Assembly: GCF_002100115.1 (NCBI RefSeq)
Contig: NZ_ANBM01000006.1
Coordinates: 1-64,000, forward strand
Reading direction: 5' to 3'
Length of the DNA: 64,000 bases
Source of the DNA: Anaerovibrio sp. JC8
GTDB lineage: Bacteria > Bacillota > Negativicutes > Selenomonadales > Selenomonadaceae
This document shows positions 8,664-17,517 of this stretch, one piece after another (position 1 is the stretch's first letter; each line of letters begins with the position of its first letter). The position numbers and the translations under genes were made by a program. The notes beneath the pieces were generated by a model, which worked only from the letters and a program-made list of their open reading frames with translations, was not told the origin of the DNA and searched no databases.

Positions 8664-9092
8664 ATGTCTAATAAGTTTTGTCCAAGTTGTGGTCAGGCAG
8701 TTGAAGATAATGTAAGCTTTTGCCCAAATTGTGGCAGCTCTATCCAGGAGACTGTTCCTTCAACTAATGTAAATGAGAGTAATGGTTTTCAGCAGGATAA
8801 CTCCTTTCAGCAGAATGACCAGATGAATCAGAATTACTACCAGCCAATGGGTGAGGCCGGCACTGCTTGGGGCCTTGGCGATGATAAAAAGCTGGTAAAT
8901 AAGATTGCTTACGGTATTTTGGCAATTCTTTTGGGTGGTTTTGGTATTCATAAGTTTTATTCAGGCAAGACCATGTGGGGAATTATTTACATTCTGCTCT
9001 GCTGGACCGGTATTCCAGCCATCTTGGCTCTGGTAGAAGGTATTATTGGCTTGACCACCAAGGACGACGGTCAGGGCAACATCTATGCCTGA
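8664..9092 (+). CDS. Zinc-ribbon and TM2-domain membrane protein
   Basis: ATG 8664 is preferred because AGGGGG lies six bases before it; ATG 8658 would be too close. The N-terminus is a zinc ribbon with two CxxC pairs (FCPSCGQ and FCPNCGS). A Gln/Asn-rich linker of about 40 residues follows. The C-terminal TM2 domain has two hydrophobic helices around GGFGIHKFYSGK, the hallmark of the family. Such proteins are membrane-anchored with unknown function. A terminator follows directly, so it is a single-gene unit. Confidence 0.85.
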   Translation: MSNKFCPSCGQAVEDNVSFCPNCGSSIQETVPSTNVNESNGFQQDNSFQQNDQMNQNYYQPMGEAGTAWGLGDDKKLVNKIAYGILAILLGGFGIHKFYSGKTMWGIIYILLCWTGIPAILALVEGIIGLTTKDDGQGNIYA

Positions 9093-9128
9093 TGATGAGC
9101 TTAAATTTATAATGCTCTTGTGATAGTT

Positions 9129-9154
9129 GCGCCCTGCATTGCGGGGCGCTTTTA
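9129..9154 (+). terminator. Intrinsic terminator after the TM2 gene
   Basis: GCGCCCTGC pairs with GCGGGGCGC (one G-U pair) around a 3-nt loop, followed by TTTT. Confidence 0.85.
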
Positions 9155-9269
9155 TATTTGGTGAATGGCAAGGGAAACGGAAGATATGGCAAAGATAAAT
9201 TAATAGCAGGAAATAGCCTCCCATATATAGAATGATACGACATACATGAACTGTGCGGAGGCTTGTGAT

Positions 9270-9683
9270 ATGAAAAAAGTAATTACAATAAATAAGGATA
9301 TACATTTATTTAAGGTTGTGCTGCGGGCACTTCTGTGTTCATTGCTTGCAATTTTTATCCTTTCGTCTTTTTCGCCAACTATGGCCAAGGACGAGACAAC
9401 ATGGATAATGGGATGGCATTATCTGGATCCCGCAAGCCTTCAATTCAGCGACAATTATCTTTATGCCAGTGATATTTATAATAATGGCCGCACCTCCCCA
9501 AAGGTAAATCAGCGGCGTTTTTATTTGGATACGAAAACGAATCGTGTAGTCTATGATTTTAATGATAAGGTTTTTGGCTGGTGCTTTAAAGGCCGGGTCA
9601 GGGAGAATGCCTTCACCTACAAAATGTGGCAGGTGATGAAGCCCTATATGAAAAATTTCCCAGTTTCCAGCTGGCGCCTTTGA
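9270..9683 (+). CDS. Small exported protein of unknown function
   Basis: ATG 9270 is chosen because GGAG lies nine bases before it; the frame opens at 9246 without such a site. The protein is 137 residues. A basic N-terminus and a hydrophobic stretch ending near PTMAKD form a signal peptide or anchor, so it is extracytoplasmic. The mature part of roughly 100 residues is rich in Trp, Tyr and Phe (GWHYLDP, FYLDTKTNRVVYDF) and looks like a small beta fold. I do not recognise the family. The MFS gene starts 33 bases later. Confidence 0.6.
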   Translation: MKKVITINKDIHLFKVVLRALLCSLLAIFILSSFSPTMAKDETTWIMGWHYLDPASLQFSDNYLYASDIYNNGRTSPKVNQRRFYLDTKTNRVVYDFNDKVFGWCFKGRVRENAFTYKMWQVMKPYMKNFPVSSWRL

Positions 9684-9716
9684 TTTTGCGCTAGTATGTT
9701 ATATGGAGAGCAAGGC

Positions 9717-10916
9717 ATGGATGGTCAGTGGGTTACAGATAATAAAATCAGCAAGGGTACGGGGGAATACTGGCGGGCCATTATTGCTCTTTTTTGTGGC
9801 AGTCTGGTAACCTTTGGGGCTGAGTATTGTGTTCAGCCGATTATTCCTGTGTTTACTGATGTTTTTGCCCTGGAACCGGCTACGGCCAGTCTGGCAGTTT
9901 CCTTTGGTACCGGGGGAATGGCCATAGCAATGCTGTTTATTGCGGAATTTGCCAAAAAGCTGCCCAGAAAAGCTGTAATGTCCATCGCTCTCATCGTATC
10001 GTCAGTTTTGGCTGTGGTTATGGCCTTTAGTGACTATTTTGGGCTGATTTTGCTGCTGCGGTTTTGCCAGGGCTTTCTGCTGGCAGGATTTCCTGCCATG
10101 GCCACGGCCTATATAAGCGAGGAATTTGACAGTGCCATTGTGGGGGCTGTGGTCGGCATATATGTTAGCGGCACCTCCATAGGCGGCCTTGCAGGGCGGG
10201 CACTGCTCAGCTTTTTTACGGATTTGTATTCCTGGCGCATGGCCCTGATCATACTGGGAGTGGCCTATGCCATAATCGGTGCAGCCTTTGTGTTTGTTTT
10301 GCCCAGAGCCAGGCATTTGATTGATGCAAAGGCTCCCATTTCCGGCATTGGTGAGTTCAAAAAGCTATTTGCCAACAGGAGATTAATGGCCATTTATGCC
10401 ATTGCCTTCATGCTGATCGGTCCCTTTGTCTGTGCCTATAATTACATCAGCTACGTACTTTTGGCGGAGCCTTACAATCTTAATCAGACCACAGTGGGGC
10501 TCTTTTATCTTCTTTATCTGGTGGGGACTTTTTCCTCCACATTGATGGGCTGCTTATCGGACCGTATTGGAAATGGCAAAACCATCCTCGTTTCCATTGG
10601 GGGTATGCTGGGGGGAATAATATTGTCACTTTATCCGTCCCTGATGGGGATAATTGTGGGAATGGGAATAATGACATTTGGCTTTTTCGGGGCCCATGCG
10701 GCTGCCATCAGCTGGTCCTGCAAGGTAGATAAGAGTGATAAGGCCCGGATTACGGCACTTTATATGTTCTTTTATTATATGGGATCAAGCCTTATCGGGT
10801 CCGGGGGCGGCCTGTTCTTTTCCCGCTTCGGCTGGCCGGGAATAGTGTTCTTCCTCGTTGCAATACTATCCGTGGCCCTGACTGTGAGCTGGATATTATT
10901 AAAGCATGAGAGTTGA
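9717..10916 (+). CDS. MFS transporter (YnfM-like)
   Basis: Major facilitator of about 12 helices, 399 residues. ATG 9717 has GGAG eight bases upstream; the in-frame ATG 9696 has none. After the first helix the sequence reads YCVQPIIPVF, as in the YnfM/arabinose-efflux-like group, and the loop between helices 8 and 9 carries MGCLSDRIGNGK, the family's G-x-x-x-D-R motif. Drug or metabolite export is likely, with unknown substrate. No terminator was recognised before the prfC promoter. Confidence 0.88.
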   Translation: MDGQWVTDNKISKGTGEYWRAIIALFCGSLVTFGAEYCVQPIIPVFTDVFALEPATASLAVSFGTGGMAIAMLFIAEFAKKLPRKAVMSIALIVSSVLAVVMAFSDYFGLILLLRFCQGFLLAGFPAMATAYISEEFDSAIVGAVVGIYVSGTSIGGLAGRALLSFFTDLYSWRMALIILGVAYAIIGAAFVFVLPRARHLIDAKAPISGIGEFKKLFANRRLMAIYAIAFMLIGPFVCAYNYISYVLLAEPYNLNQTTVGLFYLLYLVGTFSSTLMGCLSDRIGNGKTILVSIGGMLGGIILSLYPSLMGIIVGMGIMTFGFFGAHAAAISWSCKVDKSDKARITALYMFFYYMGSSLIGSGGGLFFSRFGWPGIVFFLVAILSVALTVSWILLKHES

Positions 10917-10929
10917 TGCAGTATATTAA

Positions 10930-10958
10930 TTGAATTTTCCTCCCGATTCCTATATAAT
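10930..10958 (+). promoter_or_regulatory. Promoter of prfC
   Basis: TTGAAT (10930-10935) and TATAAT (10953-10958) with an ideal 17-bp spacer, 58 bases before the start codon. Confidence 0.8.
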
Positions 10959-11016
10959 ATATGGGTATATTTTTTAAAAGACGAGATAATAAGTGAATTA
11001 AGTGGAGGAATAAACT

Positions 11017-12630
11017 TTGTCACAGTTGACTGATGAAATAAAGAGACGGCGGACCTTCGCCATAATTTCTCACCCGGATGCGGGTAAGACTACCCTTACG
11101 GAGAAGCTGCTGCTGTACGGTGGTGCCATTCATCTGGCAGGCTCTGTAAAGTCCAGAAAGACTGCCCATCATGCAGTTTCTGACTGGATGGAAATCGAGA
11201 AGCAGCGCGGTATTTCTGTTACTTCTTCCGTATTGCAGTTTAATTATGGCGACTATTGTATCAATATCCTTGATACCCCGGGCCATCAGGACTTTTCCGA
11301 GGATACCTATCGTACCCTTATGGCCGTGGACAGTGCCGTTATGATTATCGACGTGGCAAAGGGTGTTGAGGCACAGACCAAGAAGCTCTTCAAGGTCTGC
11401 AAGCAGCGGGGTATTCCAATTTTTACCTTTGTAAACAAGCTGGACCGCTTTGGCAAGGCTCCTATTGACCTGATGGATGAGCTGGAGAATGTGTTGGGCA
11501 TCCGCTCCTATCCAATGAACTGGCCAATTGGCACTGATGGCAAGTATTTTGGCGTGTACGACCGCCAGAAGAAGCAGATTGAGCTCTTTGAGGATGATAC
11601 CTCCCATGGTCAGAATACCCGTGCTTCCGTGACCGGTTCCCTTGATGATCCTGAGTTTGCCCAGATGCTGGGCCAGGAAGCCCATCAGACCTTGATGGAC
11701 GATATTGAGCTGCTGGATATGGCCGGCGAGGACTTTGATCTGGAGAAGGTGGCCCGTGGTGAGCTGACCCCAATGTTCTTCGGTTCTGCCATGACCAACT
11801 TCGGCGTGCAGAATTTCCTTGAGGAATATCTTAAGCTGGCTCCGGAGCCACAGGCCCGTCAGTCCTCCGAGGGACTGATTTCCCCTGAGGATGACAAGTT
11901 CTCCGCCTTTGTATTCAAGATTCAGGCCAACATGAATCCGGCCCACCGTGACCGCCTGGCCTTTATCCGCATCTGCTCCGGCAAGTTCGAGCGAGGCATG
12001 AGCGTATATCATAAGCGCAGTGGCAAGGCTATCAAGCTGGCCCAGCCACAGCAGTTCATGGCCCAGGACCGTCAGATTGTGGAGGAAGCATATCCGGGGG
12101 ATATTGTTGGTCTCTTTGATCCGGGTATTTTCGGCATTGGCGATACTCTCTGCGATAATTCCAAGAAATTTGAGTATGAGGCATTCCCGGTGTTCCCACC
12201 GGAGAAATTTGCCCGTGTAAGCGCCAAGGATACCATGAAGCGCAAGCAGTTTGTAAAGGGTATTGAGCAGCTGACCCAGGAGGGTGCCATTCAGCTATTC
12301 AGACAGGCCGGTGCCGGCATGGATTCCTTTATTGTGGGTACAGTTGGTACCCTGCAGTTTGAGGTATTGGAATATCGTCTGAAGAATGAGTACGGCGTGG
12401 ATATCGAAATGAACATGCAGCCGTATGAGGTAGCCCGCTGGATGTCCTATGAGGATGGCCGTGAGGTGACTCCTGCCAGCCTCCGCGGTGCTGACCGCGG
12501 TATGTTCGTACTGGACCGTCGGGATAATCCTGTTCTGTTGGTCAACAATGAGTGGGCCTTGGGCTGGATTACGGACAATAATCCTGACCTGGAGCTTCAT
12601 ACAGTGCCTCTTGACCGCAAAGAAGTTTAA
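11017..12630 (+). CDS. prfC: Peptide chain release factor 3
   Basis: Translational GTPase that removes RF1/RF2 from the ribosome after termination, 537 residues, normal length. The TTG start at 11017 follows GGAGGA. G1 is HPDAGKTTLTEK, G3 is DTPGHQDFSEDTYR and G4 is NKLDR; the AGSVKSRKTAHH segment before switch I is typical of RF3 and separates it from EF-G. Domains II and III fill the C-terminal half. The NYN-protein gene starts 21 bases after the stop, so the two share an operon and promoter. Confidence 0.97.
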   Translation: MSQLTDEIKRRRTFAIISHPDAGKTTLTEKLLLYGGAIHLAGSVKSRKTAHHAVSDWMEIEKQRGISVTSSVLQFNYGDYCINILDTPGHQDFSEDTYRTLMAVDSAVMIIDVAKGVEAQTKKLFKVCKQRGIPIFTFVNKLDRFGKAPIDLMDELENVLGIRSYPMNWPIGTDGKYFGVYDRQKKQIELFEDDTSHGQNTRASVTGSLDDPEFAQMLGQEAHQTLMDDIELLDMAGEDFDLEKVARGELTPMFFGSAMTNFGVQNFLEEYLKLAPEPQARQSSEGLISPEDDKFSAFVFKIQANMNPAHRDRLAFIRICSGKFERGMSVYHKRSGKAIKLAQPQQFMAQDRQIVEEAYPGDIVGLFDPGIFGIGDTLCDNSKKFEYEAFPVFPPEKFARVSAKDTMKRKQFVKGIEQLTQEGAIQLFRQAGAGMDSFIVGTVGTLQFEVLEYRLKNEYGVDIEMNMQPYEVARWMSYEDGREVTPASLRGADRGMFVLDRRDNPVLLVNNEWALGWITDNNPDLELHTVPLDRKEV

Positions 12631-12651
12631 TGACCAGAGGTAGGTAAGAAC

Positions 12652-13953
12652 GTGGCTAATTTTTACATTGATTATGAAAATGTTCATAATGAAGGCCTGA
12701 AGGGCGTGGAAAAGCTCACTCCCGATGATACCATGTATCTGTTTTACAGCGACAAGGCAGATACCTTGAAGATTGATGTGGTGCAGAAGCTGCTGGCTAC
12801 CCAGGGCAATATCCGTTTTATGAAGATTGAAAACGGTGTGGAAAATGCCTTGGATTTCCAGCTGATTACAGCTTTAATGTGCGACTACTCTGCTGACAAC
12901 AATTATTACATCATCAGCCGGGACAAGGGCTACGATGCGGCCATCGCCATGGCCCAGCAGCGGGACCGCCGGGAGATTTTCCGTTGCAAGGACATAAGCT
13001 GGGCTATAAAGCATCAGAACAATGAGGCCATTGATGAAAGCGACCCTGAGGTGATTACGGAAATCACCGATGAGATTGAGATAATCCAGACTGTGGAGGA
13101 GCTGCTTTCAGATAATGACTATGGGGAAAAGGCAGACAGTTTGACTGAGGAACAGTCTCCGGCTCCGGAGGCGATGGAGGAGTCTCAGCCTGAGATTTCT
13201 GCTGAGGAAAAGGACAAGCGCTCCTATCAGTCCATCTGCACCAAGATTTTAAACACCATTAAAATCAATCATAAGGTGCCTCTTAATTATCATCAGGCAG
13301 AGCAGGTCTACAAGGCCTTGCAGCAGACCTCCACCAAGATGGAGTTTTACCGCAGCCTGAACAGCATCATGGGCCGCAAGGAGGGCAGTGACCTTTATCA
13401 GAAGATTAAGGCCATCTACAAGACCCTGCGGGGTATTTACAAGGCCTCTGTGGCGGCTGCTGAAATGGTGGAGGCAACTCCTGAGGCCATGGAGGCGGCC
13501 ATCAAAAAGGAGCCTGCAGTTCGGGAGATTAACCTTGAGGGTATTGATTCCCAGCAGACCATGATGGAAATTGTTATGGAGGCTCTTTCTGAAGAAGCCC
13601 TGGCCGGTGAGGATGTGGAGGCAGAAGCGGCAGCCATTGTGGCGGCGGTAATGCTGGCATCCAAGGGACAGCCTTCCGAAGCACCGGCTGAAAAGGAAGC
13701 TGCCGGAAAAACGGCAGAGCCTTCAGCCAAACCGAAAAGAAACTATCGTCGTCCAAGGACACCAAGAAAAACGGCGACCAGAGGAGACAACAAGCCCGAG
13801 AAGGAGCAGCAGACAGAACCGGATGCCAAGTCCGAGGAAAAGACGGCACGGCCACGCCGCAGCTATCAGCGTCGCGGTACCCGCCGTACCGGAGCGGCAA
13901 ATCGCCGAAAAACAGCACCAAAGGCTGAAAAAGGCACTGCTTCCAAAGAGTAA
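12652..13953 (+). CDS. NYN/PIN-like domain protein with basic tail, candidate RNase
   Basis: GTG 12652 follows an AGAGGTAGG stretch, 433 residues. The first 125 residues are a PIN-like/NYN fold. Acidic residues typical of the metal site are visible in FYIDYENV at the start, ALDFQL near residue 65 and ISRDKGYDAAI near residue 90. A Glu-rich middle leads to a helical Ser/Lys-containing domain (about 185-275). An Ala/Glu-rich region then gives way to an Arg/Lys/Pro/Thr-rich tail likely to bind RNA. It is coupled to prfC, suggesting a link to translation, but RNase activity is inferred. Confidence 0.8.
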   Translation: MANFYIDYENVHNEGLKGVEKLTPDDTMYLFYSDKADTLKIDVVQKLLATQGNIRFMKIENGVENALDFQLITALMCDYSADNNYYIISRDKGYDAAIAMAQQRDRREIFRCKDISWAIKHQNNEAIDESDPEVITEITDEIEIIQTVEELLSDNDYGEKADSLTEEQSPAPEAMEESQPEISAEEKDKRSYQSICTKILNTIKINHKVPLNYHQAEQVYKALQQTSTKMEFYRSLNSIMGRKEGSDLYQKIKAIYKTLRGIYKASVAAAEMVEATPEAMEAAIKKEPAVREINLEGIDSQQTMMEIVMEALSEEALAGEDVEAEAAAIVAAVMLASKGQPSEAPAEKEAAGKTAEPSAKPKRNYRRPRTPRKTATRGDNKPEKEQQTEPDAKSEEKTARPRRSYQRRGTRRTGAANRRKTAPKAEKGTASKE

Positions 13954-13997
13954 TATTTGCAAAAATAGCAAATATAGCAACAATAGCAATAAATGAG

Positions 13998-14031
13998 ACC
14001 CGATGGAGGGAATTTTTCTGTCGGGTTTTTC
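13998..14031 (+). terminator. Putative terminator after the prfC operon
   Basis: ACCCGA (13998-14003) pairs with TCGGGT (14021-14026), followed by TTTT. Just upstream (13959-13992) lie imperfect ATAGCAA repeats. Confidence 0.65.
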
Positions 14032-14119
14032 ATTTTTATTCATAAATATGCAGGAATAATGGGCCCCTATAGAGAATTCAGAATTGTGTTTATTTTTTGC
14101 AAGATTGGGGGACCTAAAT

Positions 14120-14989
14120 ATGGAAATTAAGAACATTGGCTTTATTGGTACCGGAGTAATGGGCAGCAGTATGGCCCGTCATCTGAAAAATGCCGGCTTT
14201 AACGTGTCTGTGTACAACAGGACAAAGTCCAAGGCCCAGCCCCTTGTGGATGAGGGCATGAAATGGTGTGATACCCCGGCTGAGGCGGCAAAGGATGCGG
14301 ATGTGGTGATTTCCATAGTAGGCTATCCGAAGGATGTGGAAGAGGTATACCTTGGGGATGAGGGTATCCTTTCAGCCAAGAAGGGTGGCATAGTCATTGA
14401 TATGACTACCTCCAGTCCGTCACTGGCCAAGAAAATCTATGAGGCGGCCAAGGCGAAGGGGGTACAGGCTCTTGATGCGCCTGTGTCCGGCGGTGATCTG
14501 GGGGCAAAAAATGGTACCCTTGCCATTATGGTGGGGGGAGATGAGGGTGCATTCAATGATGCACAGCCAGTATTTGAGGCCATGGGGAAGACCATTAATT
14601 TCTTTGGCCCTGCCGGTTCCGGACAGTATACCAAGATGGCCAATCAGATTGCCATTGCGTCCGGTATGCTGGGAGTAGCTGAGGCTTTGTTCTATGCCAA
14701 GAAAATGGGATTGGACCCTCAGAAGGTGCTGGAAACTATCGAAACAGGGGCTGCCGGCTCCTGGTCCTTGTCAAATCTGGGACGACGCATGCTGAAGGAG
14801 GACTATGCTCCGGGATTTTATATCAAGCATTTTCTGAAGGACATGCGTATCGCCATTGAGTCCGCTGAGGAGGCCGGACTTGAACTGCCAGGACTTTTAA
14901 AGACAAAGGAGCTTTACGACATTCTTTCTGACAGGGGAATGGATGATAACGGCACCCAGGCTATTATCAAATGGTATTTAAACCAATAA
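14120..14989 (+). CDS. 3-hydroxyisobutyrate dehydrogenase family oxidoreductase
   Basis: Beta-hydroxyacid dehydrogenase related to GarR, MmsB and GlxR, 289 residues. ATG 14120 has GGGGGA upstream; the frame opens at 14084 without one. The N-terminal Rossmann motif is IGFIGTGVMGSSMARHL. DAPVSGGDLGAKNGTLAIMVGG is the substrate-binding signature (first part quoted), and the catalytic Lys sits in QYTKMANQI. The absence of an acidic residue at the end of the second strand, with NRTKSK instead, suggests NADP rather than NAD. The substrate (tartronate semialdehyde, hydroxyisobutyrate or succinic semialdehyde) cannot be told from sequence alone. Confidence 0.9.
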   Translation: MEIKNIGFIGTGVMGSSMARHLKNAGFNVSVYNRTKSKAQPLVDEGMKWCDTPAEAAKDADVVISIVGYPKDVEEVYLGDEGILSAKKGGIVIDMTTSSPSLAKKIYEAAKAKGVQALDAPVSGGDLGAKNGTLAIMVGGDEGAFNDAQPVFEAMGKTINFFGPAGSGQYTKMANQIAIASGMLGVAEALFYAKKMGLDPQKVLETIETGAAGSWSLSNLGRRMLKEDYAPGFYIKHFLKDMRIAIESAEEAGLELPGLLKTKELYDILSDRGMDDNGTQAIIKWYLNQ

Positions 14990-15011
14990 CTTAGGAAGGA
15001 ACCTGGAAATC

Positions 15012-16892
15012 TTGAATATAGAAATTCAATTATGCAGTCTTTTTGTGGTAATTCTGCTGTCTGCGCTTTACTTCAAAAACAGGCGGTTGAAGCTTTATAA
15101 GGGACAGCTGTTTGTGGGTGTGCTTATAATATCCATCATGAATCTGTCCCTGGATATAATATCCCTGGTGTTTATTCATTTTAGGGATTATTTTACGGTG
15201 CCAGTAACACATACGGTGTGCAAGCTGTATCTTGTGGTGCTTATTCTGGAAATATGGATGGCCATGTGCTACACGACCTGTGATTTGATGACGGAGGTGC
15301 GCCACAGGAGATTTTGTCGCAGTCTTGGCATGATTACTCTGGTCTTTGGCCTGGTGACAATGCTTCAGGATATTGGAATTTATGACGTGGCCGGTGTGGT
15401 GTATACCTATGGTCCGGCTGTGTATCTTACTTATTTTTATGCCCTGATTATGTTGCCTGCCATTATACTTTGCACCATTATTTACAAAAAGAAGATGAAC
15501 AGGCACCGCTGCCTGGGCATGAGGTATTGGATCACGGCCCTTGTGGTGGCGGCGCTTGTTCAGTTTGTGTACAACGATTTGTTGCTGGTGGGCTTTGCCA
15601 CCTCTGTGGGCATAATTGTGTTGTTTGTAGGCCTTGAAAATCCGGAGCTGCAGCTGGACCGTCAGTATGGCTGCTTCAATAGTGCGGCTTTGGCAGAATT
15701 ATTGAAGCAGTCTTTGGAGCGGAGAGAGAAATTTGCCCTGTGTGATATTGCCCTGGATAATGTAAGCATACTTAAAAACAAGACGGTTGATATCACCAAA
15801 ATCCGCAAGGTGGGCAATAAGGTTATGGGCAGGAACCCGGATGTACTGGTTTTCAATAATCTGGATATGAATATTATCCTTATTGCAAAGGATATTAACG
15901 CTATAAGAAGGATTTTGCAGGATTATGTCAAATACTTTGGGGAGATGTCCCCTACAGGATTGGAATCCACCATCAGCATCATGCCCCGGGGGAATCAGAT
16001 AAAGTCCGTGGATGACCTGCTGAAGCTCTTTGGCTATTGCCGCAGTCAAAAGAGTGCATCCATCAGCAATAATGTGCTCTTTGTCACCGACAAGGATGTA
16101 AGGGAATTCCATCTGATTGACAGCATGCGCTCCGAGATTACGACAGCCCTGGATGAGGACCGGGTGGAGATATTCCTTCAGCCGATTTACAACATCAAAA
16201 AGGGGAAATATACCGCTGCTGAATCCCTGGTGCGTATCAGAAAGCATGATGGGGAGTATCTTATGCCAAATCTGTTCATACCTGTGGCGGAGGCCAATGG
16301 CATGATTCTTGATCTTGGCAAGCGGGTAGTGGACAAGACCTGTTCCTTCCTGGCAGATGGCAAGGCCGTGGATCTGGGCTTGGAAACTCTCGAGATTAAC
16401 CTTTCCATTTTGCAGTGTGAACAGCCTGATCTGCTTGAGGATGTGCTGGCTGTTATTGCCCGTCACGGCATTGAGCCCAAGTATCTGTGCATGGAGGTAA
16501 CGGAAACGGCCTCCATTAATTCCAAAAAGCTTATTTTAAGCAATATGGAGAGCTTCAGGAATATCGGCATCAGATTTGCCCTGGATGATTTTGGCAGCGG
16601 CCAGTCCAATTTCACTTATTTGGCGGATATGCCTTTTGATATTCTGAAGCTTGACATGAACCTGATCAAGTCATACCAGGTAAGTGATCGGGCCCGCCAC
16701 GTCATACAGGCTGTGGAGCGTATGGCTCACGAAATGGGCCTGGAGGTGGTGGCAGAGGGTGTCGAAACTGAAGAAGAATTTGACAACATGAAGAAATGTG
16801 GTGTAGACTCCATTCAGGGCTTCTATTTTTCAAAGCCATTGCCGGTTCCTGAATATATGAAATTTATTCGGGAGCACAACAGGGATGTATAG
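15012..16892 (+). CDS. Membrane EAL-domain protein, putative c-di-GMP phosphodiesterase
   Basis: TTG 15012 with AGGAAGGA eleven bases upstream, 626 residues. Seven or so hydrophobic helices fill the first 215 residues (7TM-type sensor). A region of about 150 residues then occupies the place of a GGDEF domain but has no GGDEF motif. The EAL domain starts near residue 380: ESL replaces EAL, while the metal-site ExN (EINLS), E of EVTETA, DDFGSG and EGVE motifs are present, so phosphodiesterase activity is plausible. It lies 22 bases after the dehydrogenase gene, possibly co-transcribed. Confidence 0.88.
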   Translation: MNIEIQLCSLFVVILLSALYFKNRRLKLYKGQLFVGVLIISIMNLSLDIISLVFIHFRDYFTVPVTHTVCKLYLVVLILEIWMAMCYTTCDLMTEVRHRRFCRSLGMITLVFGLVTMLQDIGIYDVAGVVYTYGPAVYLTYFYALIMLPAIILCTIIYKKKMNRHRCLGMRYWITALVVAALVQFVYNDLLLVGFATSVGIIVLFVGLENPELQLDRQYGCFNSAALAELLKQSLERREKFALCDIALDNVSILKNKTVDITKIRKVGNKVMGRNPDVLVFNNLDMNIILIAKDINAIRRILQDYVKYFGEMSPTGLESTISIMPRGNQIKSVDDLLKLFGYCRSQKSASISNNVLFVTDKDVREFHLIDSMRSEITTALDEDRVEIFLQPIYNIKKGKYTAAESLVRIRKHDGEYLMPNLFIPVAEANGMILDLGKRVVDKTCSFLADGKAVDLGLETLEINLSILQCEQPDLLEDVLAVIARHGIEPKYLCMEVTETASINSKKLILSNMESFRNIGIRFALDDFGSGQSNFTYLADMPFDILKLDMNLIKSYQVSDRARHVIQAVERMAHEMGLEVVAEGVETEEEFDNMKKCGVDSIQGFYFSKPLPVPEYMKFIREHNRDV

Positions 16893-17007
16893 ATGCTGTG
16901 GCCCTGGTATGATATTGTATGAAAGACCTTTAAAACTGTATCAGAAGTGGGATGATGAGTTTATATAGACATATTTTCCCATTTTTTTGATAAAAATTTA
17001 GTCTTAA

Positions 17008-17037
17008 TTGGACAAAACACTTTCACTATGCTATTAT
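17008..17037 (+). promoter_or_regulatory. Promoter of the HU gene
   Basis: TTGGAC (17008-17013) and TATTAT (17032-17037) with an 18-bp spacer, about 40 bases before the start codon. Confidence 0.7.
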
Positions 17038-17075
17038 ACTAGCAGTGTAAGTAACTGAGAGGAGAAATGAACACT

Positions 17076-17351
17076 ATGACAAAAGCAGAATTAGTTGCAA
17101 AGATTGCAGAGAAGGCAGAATTGACTCAGAAGGATGCAGGTGCTGCATTGAAGGCTACCATGGAAGCAATCCAGGAAGCTCTCGTTGCTGGCGACGCTGT
17201 ACAGATGGTAGGCTTTGGTACCTTCAAGGTAAATGAGCGTGCTGCACGTACTGGCCGTAACCCTCAGACTGGTGAGGAGATTAAGATTGCTGCTGCAAAG
17301 GTTCCTGCTTTCAAGGCTGGTAAGGCTCTGAAGGATGCAGTTAACAAGTAA
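17076..17351 (+). CDS. hup: HU family DNA-binding protein
   Basis: Nucleoid-architectural dimeric protein, 91 residues, the standard length. ATG 17076 gives [14 protein letters not shown] and is eleven bases after AGGAG; ATG 17067 is only two bases from it. The [22 protein letters not shown] stretch (first part GFGTFKV) is the HU/IHF signature, followed by the beta-arm and [17 protein letters not shown] end. It has its own promoter and terminator. HU bends and compacts DNA without strict sequence preference. Confidence 0.97.
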   Translation: MTKAELVAKIAEKAELTQKDAGAALKATMEAIQEALVAGDAVQMVGFGTFKVNERAARTGRNPQTGEEIKIAAAKVPAFKAGKALKDAVNK

Positions 17352-17387
17352 TCTTTTACTAAAACTGTAAAACATGGCATTTGCCTA

Positions 17388-17418
17388 AAAACCCCTGATT
17401 TTGTATCAGGGGTTTTTG
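17388..17418 (+). terminator. Intrinsic terminator after HU
   Basis: AAACCCCTGAT pairs with ATCAGGGGTTT (17405-17415) and runs into a T tract. Confidence 0.9.
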
Positions 17419-17517
17419 TTTTGCCAGCCTTGCAGGATTTTCCTGTCTGCCGTCGAAGTAAAAAAAGAATACCATATAGTGCAATGGAATTAATTTGCTG
17501 TAAGGACGGTGGTAGCA

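Noticed and set aside
11020-12012. 330-codon minus-strand frame opposite prfC
   Set aside because: Antisense to a strongly conserved gene, no family resemblance, no start signal.
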